Assembly: GCA_022844405.1 (NCBI GenBank)
Contig: JALHLV010000015.1
Location: 1-64,000 of the forward strand
Reading direction: 5' to 3'
Length of the DNA stretch: 64,000 nt
From: Sphingomonadales bacterium
Lineage (GTDB): Bacteria; Pseudomonadota; Alphaproteobacteria; SMXS01
Shown: positions 47,470-55,829 of the stretch, in pieces
How positions within the stretch are numbered: the first letter of the stretch is position 1
How the letters are laid out: every line of letters starts with the position of its first letter
Made by a program: the position numbers and the translations under genes
Notes under the pieces: model-generated
The model's database searches: none
Seen by the model: the letters and a program-made list of their open reading frames with translations, nothing else
What the model was told of the DNA's origin: nothing

Positions 47470-48144
47470 TCACGAATACCGCTCTTCCTTCCATGGGTCG
47501 CCGACATTGTTGTAGCCACGCACTTCCCAGAAGCCCGGCTTGTCACGGGCCGATATCTCGATGCGTCTTATCCACTTGGGCGACTTCCAGAAATAGTATT
47601 GCGGGATCACCAGCCGCACTGGCCCGCCATGCTGGCGCGGGATCGGCTGGCCTTCCCAGCGGTGGGCGAGCAGCGCGTCGGGCGCGGCAAAGGCCTCCAG
47701 CGTCACGTTGGTGGTGTAGCCGTCATAGGAATGCATGATGATGTGCCGGGCGTCGGCCTTGGGCCGGACCAACTCCAGAATATGGCCGGTGCTGACGCCT
47801 TCCCAGTGGTTGTCGTAGCGCGACCAGGTGGTGACGCAGTGGATGTCGGACACATCCTCGAACACCGGCTGGCTGATGAAGTCCCGCCAGTTCCATTCCA
47901 GCGGCTTCTCGACCAAGCCGTCGACCACCAGCTTCCACTTGTCGAGCGGCACCTCCGGCTGGACGCCCAGGTCGAGCACCGGCCAGTCCTTCGTCAGCCG
48001 CTGGCCCGGCGGCAGGCGCCGGGTCCGGTCCTCCATGGCCTGGCTGCCGGTGAGCAGGCGGCCGTCCCGCGCCCATTCCTGCTTGCGGCGGATCAGCTTC
48101 TGCTTGATCTCGCCATACATCTCGATGCCGTCCTCGTCCGCCAT
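47470..48144 (-). CDS. Sulfite-oxidase-fold molybdopterin protein without signal peptide
   Basis: A 224-residue protein of the sulfite oxidase/YedY fold. The molybdenum ligand is Cys103 in D-I-H-C-V-T-T-W-S-R-Y-D, and the pterin-binding segment R-Q-H-G-G-P-V-R-L-V-I-P is present. Unlike MsrP/YedY there is no Tat signal from ATG 48144, so it should be cytoplasmic. Longer frames upstream read poorly. No partner membrane subunit is adjacent. The substrate is unknown. It sits between the UDG gene and an acetyltransferase, in what looks like an insertion ahead of smpB. Confidence 0.88.
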   Translation of the reverse strand: MADEDGIEMYGEIKQKLIRRKQEWARDGRLLTGSQAMEDRTRRLPPGQRLTKDWPVLDLGVQPEVPLDKWKLVVDGLVEKPLEWNWRDFISQPVFEDVSDIHCVTTWSRYDNHWEGVSTGHILELVRPKADARHIIMHSYDGYTTNVTLEAFAAPDALLAHRWEGQPIPRQHGGPVRLVIPQYYFWKSPKWIRRIEISARDKPGFWEVRGYNNVGDPWKEERYS

Positions 48145-48244
48145 GCCGCGCCTCCGTTTGGGTCGCCCTGTTATATCGCCATTTCCCCGCTGACGGTTAC
48201 ACGCCGAATTGAGGTATGTGAGGCATGCGCAGCAGGAACGAGAC

Positions 48245-48748
48245 ATGACCGACGCCAAATGGCGGCCCATGACGCCAGCCGACATTGCCGCCGTCGATGC
48301 CATCGCGGCGGCGATCCACGTCGCGTTGCCCGAGCACGCCTTCGTCTTCGCCGAACGCCAGCGCCTTTATCCGAAGGGGTGCTTCATGCTGGAGGTGGAC
48401 GGTAAGCCGGCCGGCTACGTGATCAGCCATCCGTGGCATTATCTGCGGCCTCCGCCGCTGAACACGCTGGTCGAACGCATGCCCGAGGACGCCTCGACCT
48501 ATTACATTCACGACCTGGCGCTGCTGCCGCCGTCGCGGCGGACGGGTGCCGGCTCGGCCATCGCCCGCAAGCTGATCACCCATGCCGCCGCCGCCGGCCT
48601 GCCCAACGTGTCGCTGATCGCCGTCTATGACGCCGCCGCGTTCTGGCTACGGCACGGCTTCGATTATGTCGAGGATCCGGCGCTGACGACGAAGCTGGCC
48701 GGATACGGCCCGGAGGCACGCATGATGGCGCGCCGGCAGACGCCATGA
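48245..48748 (+). CDS. GNAT-family N-acetyltransferase
   Basis: A 167-residue acyltransferase. The acetyl-CoA loop is recognisable as L-A-L-L-P-P-S-R-R-T-G-A-G-S-A-I (about residues 99-114), followed by the late beta-strand/helix with A-A-F-W-L-R-H-G-F. ATG 48245 is chosen over an upstream in-frame ATG at 48209 because the family alignment begins here. It is divergent from the sulfite-oxidase-like gene and convergent with smpB. The substrate is unknown. Confidence 0.88.
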   Translation: MTDAKWRPMTPADIAAVDAIAAAIHVALPEHAFVFAERQRLYPKGCFMLEVDGKPAGYVISHPWHYLRPPPLNTLVERMPEDASTYYIHDLALLPPSRRTGAGSAIARKLITHAAAAGLPNVSLIAVYDAAAFWLRHGFDYVEDPALTTKLAGYGPEARMMARRQTP

Positions 48749-48769
48749 CCGATACAAATGCAGGGCGCC

Positions 48770-49246
48770 CTACCCCCGCGCCCGCATCAGCCGGGCTTTC
48801 TGCTTTTGCCAGTCGCGGGCTTTTTCGGTCTCGCGCTTGTCGACCACGTTCTTGCCCTTGGCGAGGCCCAGCTCCAGCTTGGCGCGGCCCTTGTCGTTGA
48901 AATAGAGCTTCAGCGGCACCACGGTCATGCCGCTGCGGCGGATCGCCTGGGACAGCTTTTCGATCTCGCGGCGGCGCAGCAGCAGCTTACGCGGCCGCCG
49001 CGTCTCGTGGTTCATGTAGCTGGCCTGGTTGTATTCGGGGATATAGGCGTTCACCAGGAACATCTCGCCGTCCTTGGCCTCGGCATAGGACTCGGCGATG
49101 TTGGACTGGCCCAGCCGTAGCGACTTCACCTCGGAGCCCTGCAGCATGATGCCGGCCTCGAGCGTTTCCTCGATGAAATAGTTGTAGCGCGCCTTACGGT
49201 TCTCGGCGACGAGCTTGCGGACTGGCTCTTCCTTCTTCTTGGCCAT
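48770..49246 (-). CDS. smpB: SsrA-binding protein SmpB
   Basis: Partners tmRNA in rescuing stalled ribosomes. The 158-residue protein has [22 protein letters not shown], and the basic C-terminal tail [15 protein letters not shown] that reads the empty A site. ATG 49246 overlaps the dapA stop by one base pair set (ATGA). dapA-smpB adjacency is typical of Alphaproteobacteria. The ssrA gene itself is not in the window. Confidence 0.98.
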   Translation of the reverse strand: MAKKKEEPVRKLVAENRKARYNYFIEETLEAGIMLQGSEVKSLRLGQSNIAESYAEAKDGEMFLVNAYIPEYNQASYMNHETRRPRKLLLRRREIEKLSQAIRRSGMTVVPLKLYFNDKGRAKLELGLAKGKNVVDKRETEKARDWQKQKARLMRARG

Positions 49247-50118
49247 CAGAGCAGCCCGGCATGGTCCATCGCCGCGCGCACGATCTGACGGGTGGAGTCG
49301 GTCACCTGCACCAGCGGCAGGCGCACGTCCTCGCGGCACTTGCCCAGCAGGCTCGCCGCGTACTTCACCGGCGACGGGCTGGTCTCGACGAACAGCGCGC
49401 TGTGCAGCGGCATCAGCTTGTCCTGCAGCTCGAGCGCCGCGGCGTAGTTCCCCTGCAAGGTGGCGTTCTGGAACTGCGACACCAGGCGCGGCGCCACGTT
49501 GGCGGCCACCGATATGCAGCCGACGCCGCCATGGGCATTGAAGCCCAGCGCGGTGCCGTCCTCGCCGGAAAGCTGGATGAAGCCGGCGCCGCACTTCAGC
49601 CGCTGTAGGCTGGGGCGAGTCAGGTCGCCGGTGGCGTCCTTCACGCCGACGATGTTGGGCAGCTCGGCGAGGCGGGCCATGATCTCGACGGACATGTTGA
49701 CCACCGACCGGCCAGGGATGTTGTAGATGAAGATCGGGATGTCGACGGCCCCGGCGATCGCCTTGAAATGAGCGAAGAGGCCTTCCTGGGTCGGCTTGTT
49801 GTAGTAGGGCGTGACCACCAGCGCGGCGTCGGCGCCGGCATGCTTGGCGTGGCGCGTCAGCGCGATGGCTTCCTCGGTGCTGTTGGAGCCCGATCCCGCC
49901 ATCACCGGCACGCGGCCGCCGGCGGCCTCGATGCACAGCTCCACCACCCGCTTGTGCTCGTCATGGCTCAGGGTCGGCGACTCGCCGGTCGTGCCCACCG
50001 GCACGAGCCCTTGCGTGCCCTCGCCGATCTGCCATTCGACGAAAGCCTGGAACGCCGCCTGATCGACCTGTCCGTCCTTGAACGGGGTGATCAGCGCCGT
50101 GATCGAACCTCTGAACAT
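49246..50118 (-). CDS. dapA: 4-hydroxy-tetrahydrodipicolinate synthase
   Basis: Condenses pyruvate and aspartate semialdehyde in lysine/diaminopimelate synthesis. The 290-residue TIM-barrel protein has the triad residues Thr44 in G-T-T-G-E, Tyr106 in T-P-Y-Y-N-K-P and Tyr132 in I-Y-N-I-P-G-R, and the Schiff-base lysine in V-G-V-K-D-A-T-G (Lys160). ATG 50118. It is co-transcribed with smpB. Confidence 0.97.
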   Translation of the reverse strand: MFRGSITALITPFKDGQVDQAAFQAFVEWQIGEGTQGLVPVGTTGESPTLSHDEHKRVVELCIEAAGGRVPVMAGSGSNSTEEAIALTRHAKHAGADAALVVTPYYNKPTQEGLFAHFKAIAGAVDIPIFIYNIPGRSVVNMSVEIMARLAELPNIVGVKDATGDLTRPSLQRLKCGAGFIQLSGEDGTALGFNAHGGVGCISVAANVAPRLVSQFQNATLQGNYAAALELQDKLMPLHSALFVETSPSPVKYAASLLGKCREDVRLPLVQVTDSTRQIVRAAMDHAGLL

Positions 50119-50249
50119 TCTGTGCGCTACCGGGTCGTGATGCCGTTGTGGCCGCGAACATAATCATGCGCCGGTCCCGCCGCAAGCCAACAGGTCCAGG
50201 CGTCCGCAGGTAATCTCGAGCGGACAATCAATTTCCTGGTCCTTCAATC

Positions 50250-50277
50250 CAATATATTTGTATATTCGTATGTATGA
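50250..50277 (+). promoter_or_regulatory. AT-rich candidate operator/promoter of the arsR-sulP cassette
   Basis: A 28-bp AT tract sits directly before and over the arsR start in otherwise GC-rich DNA. It includes TATATTTGTATAT and the imperfect 16-bp palindrome ATTCGTATGTATGAAT (12 of 16 symmetric). BigR/SqrR-type repressors are known to bind AT-rich inverted repeats overlapping their own promoter, so autorepression is plausible. Confidence 0.4.
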
Positions 50278-50597
50278 ATGTTAATCCCGATCTCACCCTA
50301 GACAACATGACGGCGAACGCAGGCCGCGCCTGCGAATTCCTGCGCTCGATCGCCCACCCGCAACGGCTGCTCGTGCTGTGTCAGTTATCCCAGGCCGAGA
50401 GGCCGGTCGGCGAACTGGCCGGTCTGCTGGGCATGCGCCAGTCGACGCTGTCGCAGCACCTTGCCCGGCTGAAGGCAGAGGGACTGGTGGCCGCGCGGCG
50501 CGACGGAACCTCCGTCCGCTACTCGCTGGCGCGGACCGAGATCCTGCCGGTGATCGAGGCACTTTATGCGGTGTTCTGCAAACCGGCGGACCGGTGA
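50274..50597 (+). CDS. ArsR-family repressor, BigR/SqrR-like
   Basis: A 107-residue winged-helix repressor. The core reads H-P-Q-R-L-L-V-L-C-Q-L and L-G-M-R-Q-S-T-L-S-Q-H-L-A-R-L. Cys36 in helix 2 and Cys102 near the C-terminus match the pair that forms a tetrasulfide in the persulfide sensors BigR/SqrR; the arsenic and zinc site motifs of other ArsR proteins are absent. The stop overlaps the sulP ATG (TGATG), so it controls a sulfur-transport operon from its first position. A second ATG at 50278 is out of frame. Confidence 0.88.
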   Translation: MNVNPDLTLDNMTANAGRACEFLRSIAHPQRLLVLCQLSQAERPVGELAGLLGMRQSTLSQHLARLKAEGLVAARRDGTSVRYSLARTEILPVIEALYAVFCKPADR

Positions 50598-52345
50598 TGG
50601 TCGGGCTGGCGCGCTACATCCCGATCCTGTCCTGGGGACGCGCCTATTCCGCGCGCGATCTGCCCGGCGACCTGACCGCCGGGCTGATCACGGCGATCAT
50701 GCTGGTGCCGCAGGCCATGGCCTATGCGATGCTCGCCGGCCTGCCGCCGCAGGTCGGGTTGTACGCCAGCATCGCGCCGCCGATCCTCTACGGCATCTTC
50801 GGATCGAGCCGGGCGCTCGCCGTCGGACCGGTCGCCATCGCCTCGCTGATGACGGCGACGGCGCTGTCCGCGCTGTCGGCCCCTGGCAGCGCGTCTTACG
50901 TGGCCAACGCTCTCGTGCTGTCGCTGCTGATCGGGTTGATCCTGCTGATCCTGGGCATGGTGCGCGCCGGTTTCCTGGTGAACTTCCTGAGCCATCCGGT
51001 GATCTCCGGCTTTACCAGCGCCGCCGCCGTCCTGATCGTGATCAGCCAGCTCAAGCACCTGCTGGGCATCGACATTCCACGCGGCGAGTCCGTCGTAACG
51101 GTGGTCAACGTGATCCGCCATGCGGGCGAGACCAACATGGCGACGCTGGCGATCGGCGGGGGCGCACTGGCGATCCTCGTGATCATGCGCGGTCCGCTCG
51201 CCGCGCTGCTGTCGCGGTTGAAAGTGCCGCCGCTCGCCGCCCAGTTCATCACCCGGTCGAGCCCGCTGCTGGCGGTGGTCCTCGGCATCGCCGTCACCGC
51301 GGGCTGGCGGCTCGCCGAGACGTCCTCGGTGGCCATCGTCGGCGCGATTCCCAGCGGTCTGCCGCCCCTGACCCTGCCGAGCGCGGACACGGGAGTCTGG
51401 CAGGCGCTGCTGCCGGCGGCGGCGCTGATCGCGTTCGTGAGCTATCTTGAAAGCGTGTCGGTCGCCAAGGCGCTGGCGGCCAAGCGGCGACAGAAGGTGG
51501 ACGCCGACCAGGAGCTGGTCGGGCTGGGCGCGGCGAACATCGCCGCCGCCTTCACCGGCGCCAGCCCGGTGGCGGGCGGTTTCGCCCGGTCGATGGTGAA
51601 CTTCGCCGCCGGCGCGAATACCCCGCTCGCCTCCATCCTGACCGCGCTGCTGCTGGCGGTCTCGGTCCTGTTCCTGACGCCGCTGTTCCATTACCTGCCG
51701 CAGGCGGTGCTGGCCGCGACCATCGTCGTCGCCGTCGTCCAGCTCATCGATGCGCGGAGTTTCCGCCGCACCTGGCAGTACAACAAGGCGGATTTCATCG
51801 CCCAGGGCGTGACGTTCCTGATCGTGCTGATCGTCGGGGTCGAAAGCGGCATCGTTACCGGCATGGCCCTGTCGCTGCTGCTGTATCTGTGGCGGAGCAG
51901 CCGTCCCCATTTCGCGGTCGTTGGCCAGGTCGGCGACACCGAGCACTACCGCAACGTCAGGCGGCACAAGGTGCGGACCGACCCGGCCGTCCTGCTGTTC
52001 CGGATCGACGAAAATCTCTACTTCCCGAACGCCGGCTATCTCGAGGACAGCCTGCGGGCGGAAGTGGCCGCGAACCCCGAGATCACCGACGTGGTGCTGA
52101 TCTGCAGCTCGGTCAGCCTCGTCGATGCGAGCGCGCTCGAAACGCTGGAGGAATTGCGCGGGACCCTGCATGAAGCCGGCGTCACGCTCCACCTCGCCGA
52201 GGTCAAGGGTCCGGTCATGGACCGGTTGCAAAGGACCTCCTTCATCGCGGACCTGGCGCCAGGCCGGGTTTTCCTGTCGACCCACGACGCGGTGAAATAC
52301 CTGAGGGAACGGCTCTATGCCGATCCATACGGATCGGCGATTTGA
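50597..52345 (+). CDS. SulP-family anion (sulfate) transporter with STAS domain
   Basis: Inner-membrane transporter of 582 residues with about 10-12 helices. The start G-L-I-T-A-I-M-L-V-P-Q-A-M-A-Y-A-M-L-A-G-L-P is the SulP signature; a cytoplasmic STAS domain occupies roughly residues 440-560. Substrates in the family include sulfate, bicarbonate and dicarboxylates; sulfate or another sulfur anion is favoured by the neighbours. The ATG overlaps the arsR stop; the YeeE-like genes follow 10 nt later. Confidence 0.93.
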   Translation: MVGLARYIPILSWGRAYSARDLPGDLTAGLITAIMLVPQAMAYAMLAGLPPQVGLYASIAPPILYGIFGSSRALAVGPVAIASLMTATALSALSAPGSASYVANALVLSLLIGLILLILGMVRAGFLVNFLSHPVISGFTSAAAVLIVISQLKHLLGIDIPRGESVVTVVNVIRHAGETNMATLAIGGGALAILVIMRGPLAALLSRLKVPPLAAQFITRSSPLLAVVLGIAVTAGWRLAETSSVAIVGAIPSGLPPLTLPSADTGVWQALLPAAALIAFVSYLESVSVAKALAAKRRQKVDADQELVGLGAANIAAAFTGASPVAGGFARSMVNFAAGANTPLASILTALLLAVSVLFLTPLFHYLPQAVLAATIVVAVVQLIDARSFRRTWQYNKADFIAQGVTFLIVLIVGVESGIVTGMALSLLLYLWRSSRPHFAVVGQVGDTEHYRNVRRHKVRTDPAVLLFRIDENLYFPNAGYLEDSLRAEVAANPEITDVVLICSSVSLVDASALETLEELRGTLHEAGVTLHLAEVKGPVMDRLQRTSFIADLAPGRVFLSTHDAVKYLRERLYADPYGSAI

Positions 52346-52355
52346 GGAGGCAACG

Positions 52356-52784
52356 ATGGACATAGTCAACTTCACGCCGATCCCGGCGCTGATCGGCGGC
52401 GCGCTGATCGGCCTGGCGTCGGCGCTGCTGCTGCTGCTCACCGGCCGCATCGCCGGCGTCAGCGGCATCCTCGGCGGCCTGCTGCCGCCGGCTTCAGGCG
52501 ACACCACGTGGCGGCTCGCCTTCATCGCCGGGCTCATGCTGGCCGGGCTCGGCTTCGTCTATCTGGGCGATGTCTCGGCCATCGCCATCGAGGCGGACAC
52601 GCCGTTGCTGATCGCGGCGGGTCTGCTGGTGGGCATCGGCACGCGGGTCGGATCGGGCTGCACCAGCGGCCATGGCATCTGCGGCGTGGGACGCCTGTCG
52701 CCGCGCGGTATCGTCGCGACCTGCATCTTCGTCGGCGTCGCCATGGTGACGGTGTTCGTCACCCGCCACATCATCGGGAGCTGA
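52356..52784 (+). CDS. YeeE/YedE-family membrane protein, first half (PmpA-like)
   Basis: A 142-residue membrane protein with about four helices and the family motif [12 protein letters not shown] near residue 105, whose cysteines are implicated in thiosulfate or sulfur transport in TsuA/YeeE. ATG 52356 is preceded by GAGGAGG. It pairs with the next gene, which carries the other half of a full-length YeeE. Its place in an ArsR/BigR-like operon supports sulfur import. Confidence 0.9.
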   Translation: MDIVNFTPIPALIGGALIGLASALLLLLTGRIAGVSGILGGLLPPASGDTTWRLAFIAGLMLAGLGFVYLGDVSAIAIEADTPLLIAAGLLVGIGTRVGSGCTSGHGICGVGRLSPRGIVATCIFVGVAMVTVFVTRHIIGS

Positions 52785-52786
52785 TC

Positions 52787-53206
52787 ATGGGACGTCTTCT
52801 GGTACCGCTGTTGTGCGGCCTGATCTTCGGCGCCGGCCTCGCCGTCTCCGGCATGGTCAACCCGGCCAAGGTGCTGGGCTTCCTCGACGTGACCGGGCAA
52901 TGGGACCCGAGCCTGCTGCTGGTGATGGCCGCCGGTGTCGCGGTGTTCGCCGCCGGATTCCTGCTGGTGAAGCGCTCGGCCCGGCCGCTGCTGGCCGCGA
53001 AGTTCGAGATCCCGACCCGCCGCGACATCGATCCCAAACTGGTCGCCGGCGCGGTGATGTTCGGCATCGGCTGGGGTCTCGCGGGCTTCTGCCCCGGCCC
53101 AGCCCTGACCGGCCTCGCCTTTGGGCTCACCAAGGTCTACGTGTTCGTCGCCGCCATGGTTGTTGGTAGCTTGGCATATGGGTTGTGGATGCGGTTCAAA
53201 CCCTGA
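52787..53206 (+). CDS. YeeE/YedE-family membrane protein, second half (PmpB-like)
   Basis: A 139-residue membrane protein with about four helices. It shows [14 protein letters not shown] near the N-terminus and the second family motif [14 protein letters not shown] near residue 100, again with a conserved cysteine. It starts 2 nt after the first YeeE half, so the two are translated together and probably form one transporter. It ends the cassette before a repeat pair. Confidence 0.9.
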   Translation: MGRLLVPLLCGLIFGAGLAVSGMVNPAKVLGFLDVTGQWDPSLLLVMAAGVAVFAAGFLLVKRSARPLLAAKFEIPTRRDIDPKLVAGAVMFGIGWGLAGFCPGPALTGLAFGLTKVYVFVAAMVVGSLAYGLWMRFKP

Positions 53207-53229
53207 ACAGCTTCAAACCATAAATAACC

Positions 53230-53334
53230 TTGTCCTCCCGGCGGAGGCCGGGGCCCAGGTCCAACGCAGGTAAAGCCCTATCCGTGAAGTTGGCGCGGTA
53301 CCCCGCTGGGTCCCGGCCTCCGCCGGGATAACAA
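53230..53334. repeat. Inverted pair of palindromic repeat units (copy B)
   Basis: Arms at 53230-53258 and 53306-53334 are inverted copies (26 of 29 identical) around a 47-nt spacer. Each unit reads like TTATCCCGGCGGAGGCCGGG plus ACCCAG, the same family as 27239-27319 and 60422-60938. It lies between convergent genes and could also act as a terminator for both. Confidence 0.9.
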
Positions 53335-53350
53335 GAAAAAGAGGGGTGTT

Positions 53351-53872
53351 TTACGCCACCGGTGCGCCGGCGCGGGCGACGAAGTAGTAGAGGCCGCGCA
53401 GGCCGAACGCGTCGCGCAGGCCACGCCGCCGCAGGCCGGCCTTTTCCAGCACCTTGTGCGAGGCGGCGTTCTCCGGCCGGCTGACCGCGACAATCTCCTT
53501 CAGGCCCAGATCCTCGAAACCGTAGCGTAGCAGGCGCCTGGTCGCCTCTGTCGCGAAGCCCCTGCCCCACGCCAGCACCTTGAATCCGTAGCCGACCTCG
53601 ATGTCCTCGCTGCCGTCGAGGTGCGTCAGCACCACCCAGCCGAGGAACTGGCCAGTGTCGCGCTCGGTCACGATCCAGCGGCCCAGAGGACCCTCCATCT
53701 CCAGGGTTTCCTGGGTCAGCTCCTCGGATTCCTGCAAGGTCATGGCACCGTAGCCGATGAACTCCATGACCTGCGGGTCCATGCTCATGGCCATCAGTTC
53801 GACGGTGTCGCTTTCGGCCTGCGGACGCAGGATCAGCCGTTCCGTCTCGAGCGTGGGCTTCATCCCCGTCAC
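53351..53872 (-). CDS. GNAT-family N-acetyltransferase (RimJ/RimL type)
   Basis: A 173-residue acetyltransferase beginning P-T-L-E-T-E-R-L-I-L-R-P, then G-W-V-V-L-T-H, E-V-G-Y-G-F, the acetyl-CoA loop W-G-R-G-F-A-T-E-A and N-A-A-S-H-K-V-L-E-K-A-G-L. These are typical of RimJ/RimL-like enzymes, which acetylate ribosomal proteins or small molecules; the substrate is unknown. The start is GTG 53872 overlapping the GST stop, or ATG 53863 three codons later. Confidence 0.88.
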   Translation of the reverse strand: MTGMKPTLETERLILRPQAESDTVELMAMSMDPQVMEFIGYGAMTLQESEELTQETLEMEGPLGRWIVTERDTGQFLGWVVLTHLDGSEDIEVGYGFKVLAWGRGFATEATRRLLRYGFEDLGLKEIVAVSRPENAASHKVLEKAGLRRRGLRDAFGLRGLYYFVARAGAPVA

Positions 53873-54894
53873 ACCACCAGATAGCGCCAGGCGTCAGTGC
53901 CCTCGAGCAGAAGTTGCACCTTCCGGCGGTCGGCCTCGGGCAGCGCCGCCAGCTTTTCGCGCATCACCTGCAGGCAGCGCGCGTGGTACTTCATCGGCTT
54001 CTGGGAATGGATCATGCCGCCGAGTACTTGGATCTGCAACCGCTCCTCGCCGGCCTCGATGGCGCGCAGGGTGGCGTCCAGATAGGGCAGATAGACCGCG
54101 CCCGCCAGCCAGAGCAGTTCCCGGACCCCATCGCAGAGCGGCGCGTCCGGCGCGATCCACTCGCCCTCCACGCCCGATGCGTCGTCGATGATGGTCAGCC
54201 ACGGCACCATGCGCCTGGACTGCTGGATCATCACCTTGAACGATGCCGGGTTCCAGAAGCACTGGTAGAGCTGGCCATAGAAGCCGAAATCGCCCAGCGA
54301 CGGCCGCGAGCCGAACAGGAAATTCTGGTCGCGCAGCACCAGGTCCCAGGCGCTGACGATGCGGCCGAACATGCTCTCGATCAGCGGCACGTTCTGGGGC
54401 TCGATGCCGGCGACCGGCCATAGCGGCACCTGCCAGTCGCGGAACTTCTGCGCGGTCTCGCGCAACGCCTCGTCGCTCGACGGCCCGGTGCCCGGATAGA
54501 GCATCAGGTGGGCGACGTAGTCAGTATCGCCACCCTTGTCCTCGCCGACCCAGCGGTAGTGGAACATCATCTTGGTGCCCCACTCGTCGCCGAAATCCTC
54601 CAGCAGGTGCGCCAGGAAGGCGTGGGCCGGATCGTCCGGCAGGATCGAACGCTCGCCGTGCCTCTCTTCCAGCAAGTATGCCATCGGACTCGAATCGACG
54701 TGCCAGACGTCGTCGGGCTCCTCGGGGAAATGCACCTTGGGAATGATCGGCGGCTTGATGTGCTTGGTGCGCTCCTGGACCTCCCTGGTGTTGAGGATCC
54801 AGTCGTGAGGCAGGCGGCGGTAGCGCATGATCGCCCGCATCTTCACCGAAAACGGCGACGACAGCGAACCGATGACCTGATAGCGGCCGGTCAT
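53869..54894 (-). CDS. Glutathione S-transferase family protein
   Basis: A 341-residue protein, longer than classical GSTs (~210). Residues ~4-85 form the thioredoxin-like N-domain (G-S-L-S-S-P-F-S-V-K-M-R-A-I, then V-D-S-S-P-M-A-Y-L-L-E-E-R), with S-S-P in place of the usual cis-proline/glutathione segment. The C-domain includes F-G-S-R-P-S-L-G-D-F-G-F-Y-G-Q. An insertion lies between the domains and there is a C-terminal extension. The role is probably conjugation or lignin-ether type chemistry; no specific substrate can be named. It is coupled to the acetyltransferase. Confidence 0.85.
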   Translation of the reverse strand: MTGRYQVIGSLSSPFSVKMRAIMRYRRLPHDWILNTREVQERTKHIKPPIIPKVHFPEEPDDVWHVDSSPMAYLLEERHGERSILPDDPAHAFLAHLLEDFGDEWGTKMMFHYRWVGEDKGGDTDYVAHLMLYPGTGPSSDEALRETAQKFRDWQVPLWPVAGIEPQNVPLIESMFGRIVSAWDLVLRDQNFLFGSRPSLGDFGFYGQLYQCFWNPASFKVMIQQSRRMVPWLTIIDDASGVEGEWIAPDAPLCDGVRELLWLAGAVYLPYLDATLRAIEAGEERLQIQVLGGMIHSQKPMKYHARCLQVMREKLAALPEADRRKVQLLLEGTDAWRYLVV

Positions 54895-54954
54895 TTTTCC
54901 TCCCCTGAGCGTTCTGGACAGACAGTATGCATGGCGGCCAAAGCCGCGCCAGCC

Positions 54955-55827
54955 TCACTTGCCGCCGATGAAGTCCAGCACGGCCGTGGTGTAGCCGTCC
55001 GGGTCCTGTAGCATGGCGAAGTGGCTGACCTGGGGAAGGATGACCAGCTTTGCGCCGGGGATGGTCTTCGCCATGTAGTCGGTGTGGGCGCGGCTGATCG
55101 CTTCATCGCGATCGCCGATGACGATGGCGGTCGGCGCCTTGATGGACGCGAGCTGCGCTGCCGTCCAGCTCGGCTGGCTCGCCCACATGTGGCCGATCTG
55201 CTCCATGAAGGCATCGTAGTCGGATGGGGTGGGTTGCTCGCCGCGTTGCCTGCTGGAGTTCGCGTGCAGCCGGTCATAGTCAGCGCGCATGCGCTGCATG
55301 AAGGCGCCAAACACCGGATGCTTGTCCAGGTCGGGAAACACGCCGTCGGTGGTGACGTTGGCCGCCTGCGCGAACAGCCTGGTCAGCCGTTCAGGGTGGT
55401 TCATGGCGATGTCGAGGCCGACAATGCCGCCATCGCTCCAGCCGATGAGCGCCACCTTGCCGATCTTCAGGTGGTCGAGCAGCGCCAGATAATCGGACGC
55501 CATCAGGTGGTAGCCAAATGGCTCGGCGGTGCGGGTCGAGCGGCCATGGCCGCGGCTGTCGGCGACGATCACCTTGTGGCCGGCGGCGACCAGCGCCGGC
55601 ACCTGGTTCGCCCAGACGTCGGCGTGCGACAGGCCGCCATGGATCAGCAGGATGGGCGCGCCTTCGCCAAAGACGGCGTAATACATCTGGATGCCGCCCA
55701 CCGGCGCATAGCCGCTTTCCACCGGTTTCGGCATGGGCGGCGGCTCGGGCAGGGTCATCCAGCGGTCGGCGGCGGATGCGGCGGTGGCGAAAATCACGAG
55801 GAACAGGACGGCGACGATTGCGCGCAT
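54955..55827 (-). CDS. Exported alpha/beta hydrolase
   Basis: A 290-residue hydrolase with an N-terminal signal peptide (A-V-L-F-L-V-I-F-A-T-A-A-S-A). It has the oxyanion H-G-G near 62, the nucleophile serine in I-G-W-S-D-G-G-I, an acid in V-I-G-D-R-D-E-A and a histidine in V-S-H-F-A-M-L, so the triad is complete. It resembles haloperoxidase/esterase-type enzymes. ATG 55827, 2 nt before the glcF stop, in the same direction, so it may belong to the glc transcript. Confidence 0.9.
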   Translation of the reverse strand: MRAIVAVLFLVIFATAASAADRWMTLPEPPPMPKPVESGYAPVGGIQMYYAVFGEGAPILLIHGGLSHADVWANQVPALVAAGHKVIVADSRGHGRSTRTAEPFGYHLMASDYLALLDHLKIGKVALIGWSDGGIVGLDIAMNHPERLTRLFAQAANVTTDGVFPDLDKHPVFGAFMQRMRADYDRLHANSSRQRGEQPTPSDYDAFMEQIGHMWASQPSWTAAQLASIKAPTAIVIGDRDEAISRAHTDYMAKTIPGAKLVILPQVSHFAMLQDPDGYTTAVLDFIGGK

Positions 55828-55829
55828 GG

